Assembly: GCA_002352215.1 (NCBI GenBank)
Contig: DEIB01000009.1
Span: forward strand, 62,001 to 126,000
Direction of reading: 5' to 3'
Length of the DNA stretch: 64,000 nucleotides
Origin: Chthonomonas sp. UBA2785
GTDB lineage: Bacteria; Armatimonadota; Fimbriimonadia; Fimbriimonadales; Fimbriimonadaceae
Position numbers and translations under genes: made by a program. Positions 33,343 to 42,047 of the stretch are shown one piece after another. The notes under the pieces were generated by a model that did not search any database, had not been told where the DNA came from, and saw only the letters and a program-made list of their open reading frames with translations. Numbering within the stretch: position 1 is the stretch's first letter; every line of letters starts with the position of its first letter.

Positions 33343-33870
33343 ATGGCGCTGCCCGAACGAACCACTGGCGGACCCACAATTTGGTCGGTGGGCTACGCCG
33401 CCGACGAGGCCCCCGGTTTCCTGCGCCGCTTGGCCGCCCACGGCATTGTACAAATCGCGGACATTCGCACCAACGCCTGGAGCCGCTACCAAACCGACTT
33501 CCGGCGCGGCACCATCGAGCGCCTGTTCAGCGACGCCGGGGTGGCGTACCGCTTCTTTGGCGAGGGCCTGGGGGGCAAACCGGACGACGAAGAACGACTA
33601 ACCGATGGCCGCCCGGACGACGGGAAGATCCTGGACGATCCGCGTTTTGAAGCCGAGCTCACGGCGCTCATCCAATGGGCGCAGGAAGCCCCCACCGCGT
33701 TCATGTGTGGGTGCGGCTGGCCGCAGGGCTGCCACCGAGGGCGACTGCTGACCCCGGCCCTGGAGGCACGCGGTCTGTTGGTGCGGCACATCACGCCGGA
33801 TGGGCGCGTGGCGGATTCTTTGGCCGGAGCCGAACTTCTGCGCACCGGGCAGGCGAGTCTTTTTGACTAA
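33343..33870 (+). CDS. DUF488 family protein
   Basis: 175 residues from ATG 33343 (TACTCT 8 nt upstream); another in-frame ATG is at 33316. It carries DUF488 signatures: IWSVGYAADEAPGFLRRL, VQIADIRTNAWSRY, FRRGTIERLFSDAGVAYRFFGEGLGG and FMCGCGWPQGCHRGRLL, with three cysteines and a histidine in the last motif. The family is widespread, small and soluble, with no established activity. Confidence 0.83.
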   Translation: MALPERTTGGPTIWSVGYAADEAPGFLRRLAAHGIVQIADIRTNAWSRYQTDFRRGTIERLFSDAGVAYRFFGEGLGGKPDDEERLTDGRPDDGKILDDPRFEAELTALIQWAQEAPTAFMCGCGWPQGCHRGRLLTPALEARGLLVRHITPDGRVADSLAGAELLRTGQASLFD

Positions 33871-33876
33871 CGAAAA

Positions 33877-34920
33877 TTAGCCCGGCTGACCGCACAACTG
33901 GCGGTAGGTGCTCATCACTTTCTTCACGTAGTTCTGGGTTTCGCGGTACGGCGGCACGCCCCCGAAGCGGCGCACGGCCCCCGGCCCGGCGTTGTAGGCC
34001 GCCAGCGACAGCACCAGCGCTTCGATTTCATCGTTGTTGCGGCTGTAGGTGCTGAGGTGCTGCGTAATCAGCTTGGCCGTCCCCATCAGGTTCTGGTCCG
34101 TGTCAAAAACGTTGCTCACGCCCAGCCCGCGCGCGGTGCCCGGCATCAGCTGCCCCAGGCCGCGGGCGCCGGCATGGCTCACTGCGTTGGGGTTGAAATT
34201 GCTTTCCACCAAGACGATCGCCATGATGAGGCGAGCATCCACGCCAAAGCGGGCGCTGTGCTCCAGGATCTTGGCGGCGATATCGGTGGCCTGGGCGACG
34301 CTCAGGCGGCTATTGCGGGATCGAATGAATCCGGCATAGGCCCCCAGCACGTTGTTCAGCTCCGGCGCGAGGTTCGTGCGCGTCGCTACGCTGAGCGAAG
34401 GGATATTCCCCGGCAGGGCGGGCGGACGGCCTCCCCGGCTGGTGGTGCCCCCGCGCTGGTTGCGTTCGGCGGCTTGTTGGCGGGCCAAGGCGGCTTGGCG
34501 CTGTTGTTCCAGGCGGGCGTTCTCGGCGGCCTCGAACTTTAGCATCTGATCTTCCGAGGCGGCCCCCAGGAGTTCAGCGCGAAGCAAGCCCAATTCGGTG
34601 CGGCGCTCGGCTTTCACCAGCAGGCGGGCGGTGGTGTTGGGATAGGTCACCCAATCCGGGGCCCCGGCGGCTTTGATGTTGAGCGTGCGGCCTTCTTTGG
34701 TTTCCAGCAAGAGCGAACGGGTGTCGCCGGAGCCGATGGAACCCTTCACGATCCCGCGCACTTCCATCACGCGCGAACCCACGAAGGTCTCGAGGGCTTC
34801 TTGACTGGCGGAAATGGCAACCCCGTGCTGGCGGCGTAGCGCAAGGTAGTCATCGAACGACGGAGCCGCTGTCGCCGTAGCGACCAGGGCTAACCATCCC
34901 ATCACGATGCCAAATTTCAT
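33877..34920 (-). CDS. Lytic transglycosylase, SLT family 1
   Basis: 347 residues. Signal peptide (GIVMGWLALVATATA), a central beta-rich region and Gln/Arg-rich helix (about 120-165), then a C-terminal SLT domain. The catalytic glutamate lies in MAIVLVESNFNPNAVS, followed by GARGLGQLMPGTARGLG and LAAYNAGPGAVRRFGG, the standard goose-lysozyme-like motifs. It cleaves peptidoglycan glycan strands with formation of 1,6-anhydroMurNAc in the periplasm. ATG 34920 has GAGG 5 nt upstream; a GTG two codons earlier is possible. tRNA-Ser lies directly upstream. Confidence 0.9.
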   Translation of the reverse strand: MKFGIVMGWLALVATATAAPSFDDYLALRRQHGVAISASQEALETFVGSRVMEVRGIVKGSIGSGDTRSLLLETKEGRTLNIKAAGAPDWVTYPNTTARLLVKAERRTELGLLRAELLGAASEDQMLKFEAAENARLEQQRQAALARQQAAERNQRGGTTSRGGRPPALPGNIPSLSVATRTNLAPELNNVLGAYAGFIRSRNSRLSVAQATDIAAKILEHSARFGVDARLIMAIVLVESNFNPNAVSHAGARGLGQLMPGTARGLGVSNVFDTDQNLMGTAKLITQHLSTYSRNNDEIEALVLSLAAYNAGPGAVRRFGGVPPYRETQNYVKKVMSTYRQLCGQPG

Positions 34921-34938
34921 TTCCACCTCGAAAGCAGG

Positions 34939-35028
34939 TGGCGGACAGACCGGGATTCGAACCCGGGAGAGGTGATCACCTCAACCCGCTTAGCAGGCGG
35001 GCGCCTTAAGCCGCTCGGCCATCTGTCC
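34939..35028 (-). tRNA. tRNA-Ser (GCT)
   Basis: Ninety nt with acceptor GGACAGA/TCTGTCC, discriminator G and encoded CCA (34939-34941). The anticodon stem CCCGC/GCGGG has loop CTGCTAA (anticodon GCT, codons AGC/AGT). A long variable arm (GAGGTGATCACCTC) and T arm CCGGG TTCGAAT CCCGG are present, as expected for a class II tRNA. Confidence 0.96.
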
Positions 35029-35093
35029 GCGAGCCTTCATTCTAGCATTGTTGGCCCGCAAGAATGTCATCATCAGCATGTAAGGACGGACTG

Positions 35094-35810
35094 ATGGTCT
35101 TTCGGGCCCGGCAGGCACTCAAAAAACTGGATTGGCCCTTCGCCCTCCGGGTGTATGTCGGGTTGGCGATTTTTGGTGTGCTGGGCACGTTTGCTGAGCG
35201 TTTCGTCGGCCCGGCACCGGTGTGGATTGAACGAAGCGTGAGCCTCCTCATGGTCGGGTGCGGGGTGGCGGCCGTGCTGCAGGCCCTGGGCGTGGCCCCC
35301 TGGCGCTGGGTCGCCGCGCTGGGGGTGGGGTTTGCCGCCGAGTGGGTTGGCCTCGCCACGGGGTTGCCCTTTGGGCGCTATGAATACACCGGCCGGTGGT
35401 GGCCCAGTGTGCCGGGGCCGGGGGGCTCGCCCTTCCCCGTGCCGTTGCCCTTCGCCTGGCTGATGCTGGCGGGCGCGTGCTTTGTGGTGGTGCGTTCTGG
35501 GCGCTGGAATCGCACGATGCTGGCTCCATTGGCCGGCCTGCTGGCGGCAATCTTTGACCTCGGGATGGAGCCCGTTCTGGCGGGGCCGCTAGGCTACTGG
35601 AAGTGGTTGGAGCCCGGCCCCCTCCCCGGTGGGGCGCCGATCCTGAACTTCTTTGGCTGGTGGATCACCGCCGCCGTTGCCGCTTCTCTCTGGACAGCCC
35701 GGACGTACGAGGACGAACGCATCCACCGGCGCGGCCATGTCGGCTGGGTGGTGCTCATCACTTTCGGTGTGTTTCTGTGGGTCGTGGGGGCCCTGCGTGG
35801 TGGCGTTTAG
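35094..35810 (+). CDS. CruF-like carotenoid hydratase (DUF422)
   Basis: 238 residues from ATG 35094, which has AAGGA 7 nt upstream; an earlier ATG at 35064 lacks one. Integral membrane protein with about seven helices. Family motifs: FAAEWVGLATGLPFGRYEYT, PLPFAWLMLAGACF, DLGMEPVLAGPLGYWKW and PILNFFGWWITAA. DUF422 proteins (CruF, bisanhydrobacterioruberin hydratase) add water to the end of linear carotenoids. The next gene on the same strand is a CrtI-type desaturase, supporting a carotenoid role. The exact product cannot be deduced. Confidence 0.85.
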   Translation: MVFRARQALKKLDWPFALRVYVGLAIFGVLGTFAERFVGPAPVWIERSVSLLMVGCGVAAVLQALGVAPWRWVAALGVGFAAEWVGLATGLPFGRYEYTGRWWPSVPGPGGSPFPVPLPFAWLMLAGACFVVVRSGRWNRTMLAPLAGLLAAIFDLGMEPVLAGPLGYWKWLEPGPLPGGAPILNFFGWWITAAVAASLWTARTYEDERIHRRGHVGWVVLITFGVFLWVVGALRGGV

Positions 35811-35852
35811 GCCGAGTCGAACCAACGCGCGCCCCACCTCGTAGGCGAGAGA

Positions 35853-37304
35853 GTGAAAGCAAAGACCGCGATTGTCATTGGGGCCGGCCTGGGGGGATTA
35901 GCCACCGCCGCGCGCCTCGCCCATCGCGGCGTGCAAGTCACGGTGCTGGAAAAGACTGACCAGATCGGCGGGCGCAACCGCCGGGTGCGGGTGGGTGAGT
36001 GCGATTTTGATGGCGGCCCCACCCTGCTGATGATGCGCGAGCCCTTTGAGCGGCTTTTCAACGACCTCGGCGAGCGCATGGAGGATCATCTCCCCATCAC
36101 CCTATGCGACCCCTCTTACCGCGTGTTTTATCGCGACGGCACCACCCTGGATGGCACCCCCAACGTGGCCCAAATGGTGAAGCAGATCGAGGACCTCGCC
36201 GGCCGCCGCGAAGCCGAACGCTACGGCAAGCTCCTGGGCGACCTCGCCGAGCTGTACCGGGTTTCCGTGCCGCAGTTCGTCCGGCGCAACTACCGCAGCG
36301 TGCTGGACCTCGCCCGGCCCAAAGATATCCAGGCGGTGTTCAAGCACCACATGCTCAGCAACTTGGCGAAGCGGATGGAGAAGTACGTGGACGACCCTCG
36401 CCTGCGGATGCTGTTCACCTTCCAGACCATGTACCTCGGGCTGAGCCCTTACGACGCCCCCTGGGTGTACGGCGTGCTGACCTACATGGAGTACGGCGAG
36501 GGCATTTGGTATCCGCAGGGGGGCCTGCCGCGCGTGAGCGAAGTGGTGGCCGACCTCGCCACCACCCGAGGCGCGACGATTGAGCTCGGGCAGAGCGTGG
36601 CCAGCATCGAAGGCAACCGAGTGCGGATGCAGAATGGCAGCGAGCGCACCGCCGACCTCATCATCGCCAACGCCGACCTCCCCTATGTGGAGCGGGAACT
36701 CGAGAAACGCCCGGCCAAGGAGCGGCGCACCTCGTGCTCGGCCTACCTGATGTACATCGACTACCAGGGCGCGTTGCCGAACCTGCTGCACCACAACGTA
36801 TTCTTTGGTGCAGATTTCCGTTCGAATCTTGACGCGATCTTCCAGCATCCGTTAAGAATGCCGCAAGATCCTGCCTTTTACGTGGCGCTGAGCAACCGCA
36901 CCCAGCCGGACCGCGCTCCGGCCGGCCACGAGAACATTTTTGTACTGGTTCCTTGCCCGAATCTTGATTACAAAATGACGGCGCAAGACGAGCAGCAGAT
37001 GCAGAGCCTGGTGGCCGAGCGAATGTGCGAAGTGGCGGGCTTCGACCCCGCCAACATCCAAGCGCAACGCACCTATGGCCCGCAAGATTGGGCGGGCGAC
37101 CTGAACCTGGACAAGGGCGCGGCGTTCGGGCTCAGCCACGACTTTATGCAGAGCGTGTGCTTCCGGCCCTCCAACCGCAGTAAGTCGAACCCGCACTTGT
37201 TCTACGTGGGGGCCAGCACCACGCCGGGCAACGGCCTGCCCATGGTGCTGATCGGCGCGGAACTGGTGGAACAACGCATCGGCGACGCGGGCTATCTCGG
37301 CTAG
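35853..37304 (+). CDS. crtI: CrtI-type phytoene desaturase
   Basis: 483 residues from a GTG. FAD-binding N-terminus VIGAGLGGLATAARLAHRGVQVTVLEKTDQIGGRN and the C-terminal CrtI signature FYVGASTTPGNGLPMVLIGAELV are both clear. Internal features such as LFTFQTMYLGLSPYDAPWVYGVLTYMEY and YPQGGLPRVSEVVADL are typical of phytoene desaturases. It introduces double bonds into phytoene or a later intermediate at the membrane. It follows the cruF-like gene by 42 nt; crtB lies 3.3 kb downstream at 40603. Confidence 0.92.
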   Translation: MKAKTAIVIGAGLGGLATAARLAHRGVQVTVLEKTDQIGGRNRRVRVGECDFDGGPTLLMMREPFERLFNDLGERMEDHLPITLCDPSYRVFYRDGTTLDGTPNVAQMVKQIEDLAGRREAERYGKLLGDLAELYRVSVPQFVRRNYRSVLDLARPKDIQAVFKHHMLSNLAKRMEKYVDDPRLRMLFTFQTMYLGLSPYDAPWVYGVLTYMEYGEGIWYPQGGLPRVSEVVADLATTRGATIELGQSVASIEGNRVRMQNGSERTADLIIANADLPYVERELEKRPAKERRTSCSAYLMYIDYQGALPNLLHHNVFFGADFRSNLDAIFQHPLRMPQDPAFYVALSNRTQPDRAPAGHENIFVLVPCPNLDYKMTAQDEQQMQSLVAERMCEVAGFDPANIQAQRTYGPQDWAGDLNLDKGAAFGLSHDFMQSVCFRPSNRSKSNPHLFYVGASTTPGNGLPMVLIGAELVEQRIGDAGYLG

Positions 37305-37325
37305 TTTTGAGGCCATAATCCCGCT

Positions 37326-38360
37326 ATGCGGGCGGCACTGTGGGGCATCGCGAGCGGGCTGATCCTGGCCGGCGCCTGCCAACCCAGCCCGAAAGCCGAG
37401 GCCGAGCGCCATCCGCTGGTCACCGCCGCGCTCATCATCAAGGAACCCTCTCCCACCCCTCCCGGCATGGCCTGGGTGCCCGGCGGGCAAACGTTCATTG
37501 GCAACAAAGACGGCCAGATGGACGAGCAACCGGTGCGGCTGGTCTACCTCGACGGGTTCTGGATGGACACCACCGAGGTCACCACGCGCCAGTTTGCCGA
37601 GTTCGTGGCCGCCACCAAGTACGTCACGGTGGCCGAGCGCGGCATCCCCGCCGATGAGAGCCCGACCGGAGCCGCCGTCCCCCCGGGCAGCCTGGTGTGG
37701 GTCAAGTTCGAAGGCACCAACCAATGGAAGTACGTCGAAGGCGCCAGTTGGCGGCGACCCCGGGGCGGCACCACCACTGAGATCACTCCCGGCGATGACC
37801 CCGTGGTGCACGTGGCTTACGAAGACGCCCTCGCCTATTGCCGCTGGGCGGGCAAATCCCTGCCCACCGAGGTGGAATGGGAGCTCGCCGCCCGGCGCGG
37901 CAGCGTGGGCGCTCGCGCCCTCGGCGACCCTCTTCCCGATGCGAAAGGCCCCCACGCCAACATTTGGAACGGCGACTTCCCCGCTCAGGATCTGTTAGAA
38001 GACGGCTTCGGTGGAGTGGCCCCGGTCAAGAGCTTCCCGGTGGCGGCCAACGGCCTTTACGATATGGAGGGCAACGTGTGGGAGTGGTGCGAGGATTGGT
38101 ACCGCGCGGATGCCTACGTAAGCTTGCGGCGCCTGCGGCCCGCCCCACCCACCGAACCCTGGGATCCCAGCGAACCCGAGGTCGGCAAGCGGGTGGTGCG
38201 CGGGGGGAGCTTCCTCTGCGCGCGGGGGTACTGCGAGGGGTATCGACCCACCGCCCGAATGAAGACCTCCCCCGATACGGGGTCGGGCCACATCGGGTTC
38301 CGGTGCATTAAGCGGCCATCGCCTTCCGCGAATACCGGTTCCGCGCCAGCCCAATCCTAA
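37326..38360 (+). CDS. Formylglycine-generating enzyme-type lipoprotein
   Basis: 344 residues. Lipoprotein signal (lipobox LAGAC, Cys about 19). The FGE-sulfatase/SUMF1 domain starts with MAWVPGGQTFIGNKDGQMDEQPV and DGFWMDTTEVTTRQFAEFV and ends with VVRGGSFLCARGYCEGYRP and GSGHIGFRCI. The two cysteines of FLCARGYC correspond to the copper-binding catalytic pair of aerobic FGE, so it can be a true sulfatase-activating enzyme rather than a structural SUMF1 relative. It is convergent with a sulfatase whose active-site cysteine would be its substrate, with 6 nt between stops. CATAAT lies 6 nt before the ATG. Confidence 0.9.
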   Translation: MRAALWGIASGLILAGACQPSPKAEAERHPLVTAALIIKEPSPTPPGMAWVPGGQTFIGNKDGQMDEQPVRLVYLDGFWMDTTEVTTRQFAEFVAATKYVTVAERGIPADESPTGAAVPPGSLVWVKFEGTNQWKYVEGASWRRPRGGTTTEITPGDDPVVHVAYEDALAYCRWAGKSLPTEVEWELAARRGSVGARALGDPLPDAKGPHANIWNGDFPAQDLLEDGFGGVAPVKSFPVAANGLYDMEGNVWEWCEDWYRADAYVSLRRLRPAPPTEPWDPSEPEVGKRVVRGGSFLCARGYCEGYRPTARMKTSPDTGSGHIGFRCIKRPSPSANTGSAPAQS

Positions 38361-38366
38361 CTTGGC

Positions 38367-39842
38367 CTAATTCGCTGGGGGCGGTACCGGCCGGTCAATC
38401 ACCCACAGCGGAAACTGCGGATTCGGCACCCGCTCACTCCGCATCAGCACCTCAATCTTTCGCACCAAATCGGGCCGCTGCACCGCAATGTTGGTCGTCT
38501 CCATCGGGTCGGTTTGCAGGTCATAAAGTTCCAGCGCCAAGCCCCGGTTCCGCAAGTTCGGGCGGATGCCCTTGTATCGCCCTTCCAGCAGCACCGCCTG
38601 CCACCCTGGCCCTTCGGGGAACTCCCAATAGATGTGCGGTCGCGCCACCACCCGGCTGGCATCCGTCAAGGCCGGCCACAGGTTCACGCTATCCACGCGC
38701 CGCGTCCGTCCGCCGGTGGCCGCCAGCACCGTATTGAACAGGTCGTGCGTCACCCCCACTTGCTTGGAGACCGTGCCCGCTGGCACCCGCCCGGGGAACT
38801 TCACAATCATCGGCACCCGGATACCCCCCTCCCACATCTGCGTTTTGTATCCGCGCAAGCCGGGCAAGGAATTGAAGAACTCGCGGTCCACCCCACCATT
38901 AAAGCTGGTGCCGTTATCGCTAGTGAAGATGACAATCGTATCGTCTTCCAGCCCCAGCGCCTGCACGCGGTCCAGCATCTGTCCGATGCTGTCATCCATA
39001 TAGGAGATCATCGCGGCGTAGGTGGCACGGGGGCGCAGGTTGGGCGTGTAGCCGTTCTGCCCGAAGTACGGCACCGGATCCCACTCGCGCGGGTAGCGGT
39101 CCACCCACTCCGCTGGAGCTTGCAAGGAGGCGTGCGGGATGGGCGTGGGGAAATAGAGGAAGAACGGCTTGTCCTTGTGCTTGTCAATGAACTTCAGCGC
39201 CTCGTCGCGCATGACTTGCGGCGAATACTGCTTGCCGATGAACCGCTCAAACGCCGCCGGATCGGTGGTGTCGGGGGTCAGGCGGGTGTGCGGGTTGAAG
39301 TAAGTGTTCTGCTCCAGGATGTGCACCTGGTGCCCGTTCCACAGGTGGGTGGGATAAAAGTTGTGCGCCCAGCGCTGGCAAAGGTAGCCCACGAAGGTAT
39401 CGAACCCCTGGTTGAGCGGGTGCCCCTCGCTGCCCGGGCCGCCCAGCCCCCATTTGCCAAAGGCGCCGGTGGCGTACCCCCGGGCCTTCAGCGCTTCGAC
39501 CAGCGTTTCCTCCCGGGCCGGGAGTGGCAACTGCCCTTCCCCTTCGTTCAGGCCCCATCCGCCGACTTCCGAATTCCCCCGGATACTCGCGTGCCCCTGG
39601 TGCCGCCCCGTCAGCAATGAAGCCCGGGTGGGCGCGCACACCGGGCTGCTGGAATAGAACTGCGTAAACCGCATGCCCTGGTCGGCCATTTTGTCCAGGT
39701 GCGGGGTTTTGATCTTGGTTTGGCCGTAGGAACCCAGTTCGCCGTACCCCAGGTCATCCGCCAGGATCAAAATCACGTTCGGGTCGCGGGCCACCGCCAC
39801 CCCGCTCAAGACCAAACCGGCCAGCACCAATGCGCCACGCAT
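38367..39842 (-). CDS. Exported type I sulfatase
   Basis: 491 residues with a signal peptide (MRGALVLAGLVLSGVAVA). Arylsulfatase fold: metal site VILILADDLGYGELGSYGQ, active-site motif SSPVCAPTRASLLTGRH with C-x-P-x-R (the Cys to be converted to formylglycine), AFGKWGLGGPG, IVIFTSDNGTSFNGG and KTQMWEGGIRVPMIVKFPG. It would remove sulfate esters from polysaccharides or other substrates outside the cytoplasm. The convergent FGE-type gene is a likely activator. Confidence 0.92.
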   Translation of the reverse strand: MRGALVLAGLVLSGVAVARDPNVILILADDLGYGELGSYGQTKIKTPHLDKMADQGMRFTQFYSSSPVCAPTRASLLTGRHQGHASIRGNSEVGGWGLNEGEGQLPLPAREETLVEALKARGYATGAFGKWGLGGPGSEGHPLNQGFDTFVGYLCQRWAHNFYPTHLWNGHQVHILEQNTYFNPHTRLTPDTTDPAAFERFIGKQYSPQVMRDEALKFIDKHKDKPFFLYFPTPIPHASLQAPAEWVDRYPREWDPVPYFGQNGYTPNLRPRATYAAMISYMDDSIGQMLDRVQALGLEDDTIVIFTSDNGTSFNGGVDREFFNSLPGLRGYKTQMWEGGIRVPMIVKFPGRVPAGTVSKQVGVTHDLFNTVLAATGGRTRRVDSVNLWPALTDASRVVARPHIYWEFPEGPGWQAVLLEGRYKGIRPNLRNRGLALELYDLQTDPMETTNIAVQRPDLVRKIEVLMRSERVPNPQFPLWVIDRPVPPPAN

Positions 39843-39878
39843 CCGGGCGTGTTACCCCAAGCCGGATAGACTGCAAGC

Positions 39879-40562
39879 GTGAGGCAAGAAGAAGGCATCG
39901 CCGGGAGGCTGGTGGGCGGCATGATCCGGCGGTCCGTGCGCAAGTCCTTCCACTCGGTTTATGCGCGCTTGCCGCACACGCCGCTGCAGGGCCCCGTGGT
40001 GTGGGCGTGCAACCACACGGGCTGGCACGACGGCTACCTGATGTTCCACCTCGTCACGCGGCTCGGCATCCCCAGCCTGGATTGGGTGGCCGAATTCGAC
40101 GCCTTCCCCTTGTTCCGCAAGATTGGCGCGATGCCATTCCCGCCCGGCGAACCTCACCGCCGCGTGGCCACCATCCGAGAAACCATCCGCCGGATGCGGG
40201 CCGAATCCTGCTCCCTCGTCCAATTTGCCGACGGCATTTTGCGCCCGGAAGGTGACGCCTGGGAGGTCGGCGAGGCCCTCGATCTCGTTCTCAAGAAGGT
40301 GCCGAACGTGACCGTGGTGCCCGTCGCCATTGTCTACCGGATGGGCGTACACGAGCGGCCCGTCGCCGCTATCTGGACCGGCGAACCGATGACCCCCGGC
40401 GCCCATCTGCGCGGCCGCACCCACACCGCCGTCGAGATCTTGGCGCGCGAAGCCCACCTCTTTCTGCGCCGCCCCGAACAGAGCCACTTGCTGGTGCGCG
40501 GCACCCCAGATGTGAATGAACGATGGGATTTTCGTGCAAAGTTCGGCAAAGTTGGCCGCTAG
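39879..40562 (+). CDS. PlsC-type acyltransferase of the carotenoid region
   Basis: 227 residues from a GTG, with TAGACT (39867-39872) exactly 6 nt upstream. The acyltransferase motif I H-x4-D is VVWACNHTGWHDGYLMFH; block II/III correspond to LFRKIGAMPF and SLVQFADGILRPEG; block IV is VTVVPVAIVYRMG. Lysophospholipid acyltransferase-like proteins in carotenoid clusters can acylate carotenoid glycosides. Here it is followed 40 nt later by crtB, which supports such a role, but a plain glycerolipid acyltransferase cannot be excluded. Confidence 0.83.
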   Translation: MRQEEGIAGRLVGGMIRRSVRKSFHSVYARLPHTPLQGPVVWACNHTGWHDGYLMFHLVTRLGIPSLDWVAEFDAFPLFRKIGAMPFPPGEPHRRVATIRETIRRMRAESCSLVQFADGILRPEGDAWEVGEALDLVLKKVPNVTVVPVAIVYRMGVHERPVAAIWTGEPMTPGAHLRGRTHTAVEILAREAHLFLRRPEQSHLLVRGTPDVNERWDFRAKFGKVGR

Positions 40563-40602
40563 TGCCGACGATTGCTCATATCGAACGCTAGTCTAAAGCG
40601 GG

Positions 40603-41526
40603 ATGGCAATTCGTGGACCTTACTGGCCGGGCTGGTTGGCACCGTGCGCACCGAAAGGGGCGTTCGTGCAACCGGGCGATTTGGCCATTTGCCGGGCCCT
40701 GCACCGTCAGTTCGGCACCACATATTTCTTTGCCAGCCGCCGGTTCCCGCGCGAGATTCGCGACCGCGTGGACGCGCTCTACGGCTTTGTGCGCGTGCCC
40801 GACGAGTGGGTGGATAACCCCGATGCTCCTCGGCCCGAGATTGCGCGCCGCCTGCAAGACTATCGGCAACAGGTGCTCAGAGGGGTTGAAGGGGAGTGCC
40901 CCTCACACCCGGTTTTGAGGCCCTTTGTGGACTCTGTACGGTCCGGGCATGTGCCGCTAGAGGAAGCGCTCTTGTTCCTGGACGCCATGGAGATGGACCT
41001 GAGCCAGACCCGGTACCGCACCTACGCCGACCTAGAACGCTACATGCGCGGCAGCGCCGCCGCCGTCGGGCTGATGATGTGCCGCATCCTGGGCATGCCG
41101 CCCAGCGAGGAAGCCAGCCGCGCCGCCGTCGCCCTGGGCAATGCGATGCAGATGACCAACTTCTTGCGCGATGTGGCCGAAGACTGGGAGCGCGGACGCC
41201 TGTATCTGCCGCTAGAAGACATGGGTCGCTTTGGCGTGACCACCGAAGACATCGCCCAGCGCCGCCTGTGCCCCGCCTTTGTAGACCTGATGAAGTTCGA
41301 GATCGAGCGGACCCGGGAGCTCTACCGCCAGGCCGATGCCGGCATGCACCTCATCCCGCCCCAGGGGCGCCTCGCCATCCGCCTGGCCCGCGATCTCTAC
41401 GCCGGCATCCTGGATGAGATTGAGCGCCAAGGCTACGATGTGTTCCAGGGCCGCGCTCGCACCAGCCGCCGCCGGCAGGTGGAAACCCTGATTCGTTTGG
41501 GCTGGCAAGCCGCTCATTCCAAGTAG
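40603..41526 (+). CDS. crtB: Phytoene/squalene synthase
   Basis: 307 residues. Head-to-head condensation of two geranylgeranyl (or farnesyl) diphosphates. First Asp-rich motif DALYGFVRVPDEWVDNPD (DEWVD) and second NFLRDVAEDWERGRLYLP (DVAED) are intact, as is RTYADLERYMRGSAAAVGLMM. Phytoene rather than squalene synthesis is suggested by the nearby crtI and cruF-like genes. TAGTCT lies 8 nt before the ATG. Confidence 0.92.
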   Translation: MAIRGPYWPGWLAPCAPKGAFVQPGDLAICRALHRQFGTTYFFASRRFPREIRDRVDALYGFVRVPDEWVDNPDAPRPEIARRLQDYRQQVLRGVEGECPSHPVLRPFVDSVRSGHVPLEEALLFLDAMEMDLSQTRYRTYADLERYMRGSAAAVGLMMCRILGMPPSEEASRAAVALGNAMQMTNFLRDVAEDWERGRLYLPLEDMGRFGVTTEDIAQRRLCPAFVDLMKFEIERTRELYRQADAGMHLIPPQGRLAIRLARDLYAGILDEIERQGYDVFQGRARTSRRRQVETLIRLGWQAAHSK

Positions 41527-41541
41527 ACTTCTCCCTTGAGG

Positions 41542-41976
41542 ATGAAGAAACCGGCACGCTTCCGTGCTCGTGTTCTGGCGCTGGCAAACCTCTTGACGGT
41601 GCTAGCGGTCCTCGGTGTGTGGCTCGCCGCCGCCTTTGCCTTTGTGCCTCGCACATCCAGCGAGAAGCACTGCCCCACTGCCTTGGTGCAAGTGGTGCGC
41701 AAGCCCTCCGGCGCGGGGTGGGAGTCGCGCACGCCGCAGCCTTCCGATCCCGAGTTCCAGCCCTGCCTTTGCAACGAGAAGAAGTTGGCGCAGGCCCAAG
41801 CGGAGAGCGATGCGGGAGTTAGTTTTCTCTTGAATTTGCCGGTGGCCACGTTAGAGTCGCCGGTGCTCGAAGGCTTCGTTCCCTTGCCGCATTCGTCGCC
41901 CACACTTAGCGGGCCGAATCTCGATTACGGCTCCGTTGTCCGCACGCAGAACCTGCCACCTCCACGCGTTTCCTAA
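41542..41976 (+). CDS. Small anchored protein with Cys-rich extracytoplasmic part
   Basis: About 144 residues from ATG 41542 (or a TTG two codons earlier). One N-terminal transmembrane or signal segment (LALANLLTVLAVLGVWLAAAFAF), then a region with EKHCPTALVQVVRKP, PEFQPCLCNEKK and a Pro/Ser-rich tail. The cysteine spacing might bind metal or form disulfides. I do not recognise the family. It starts 15 nt after crtB and precedes an exported thioredoxin-fold gene. Confidence 0.6.
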   Translation: MKKPARFRARVLALANLLTVLAVLGVWLAAAFAFVPRTSSEKHCPTALVQVVRKPSGAGWESRTPQPSDPEFQPCLCNEKKLAQAQAESDAGVSFLLNLPVATLESPVLEGFVPLPHSSPTLSGPNLDYGSVVRTQNLPPPRVS

Positions 41977-42047
41977 GCTCTCACGACCTTCGTGTCAATC
42001 CGTGCCCGCGCCCCGTGCGCGGCGCACCGTTCCACCCAAACAAGCTT

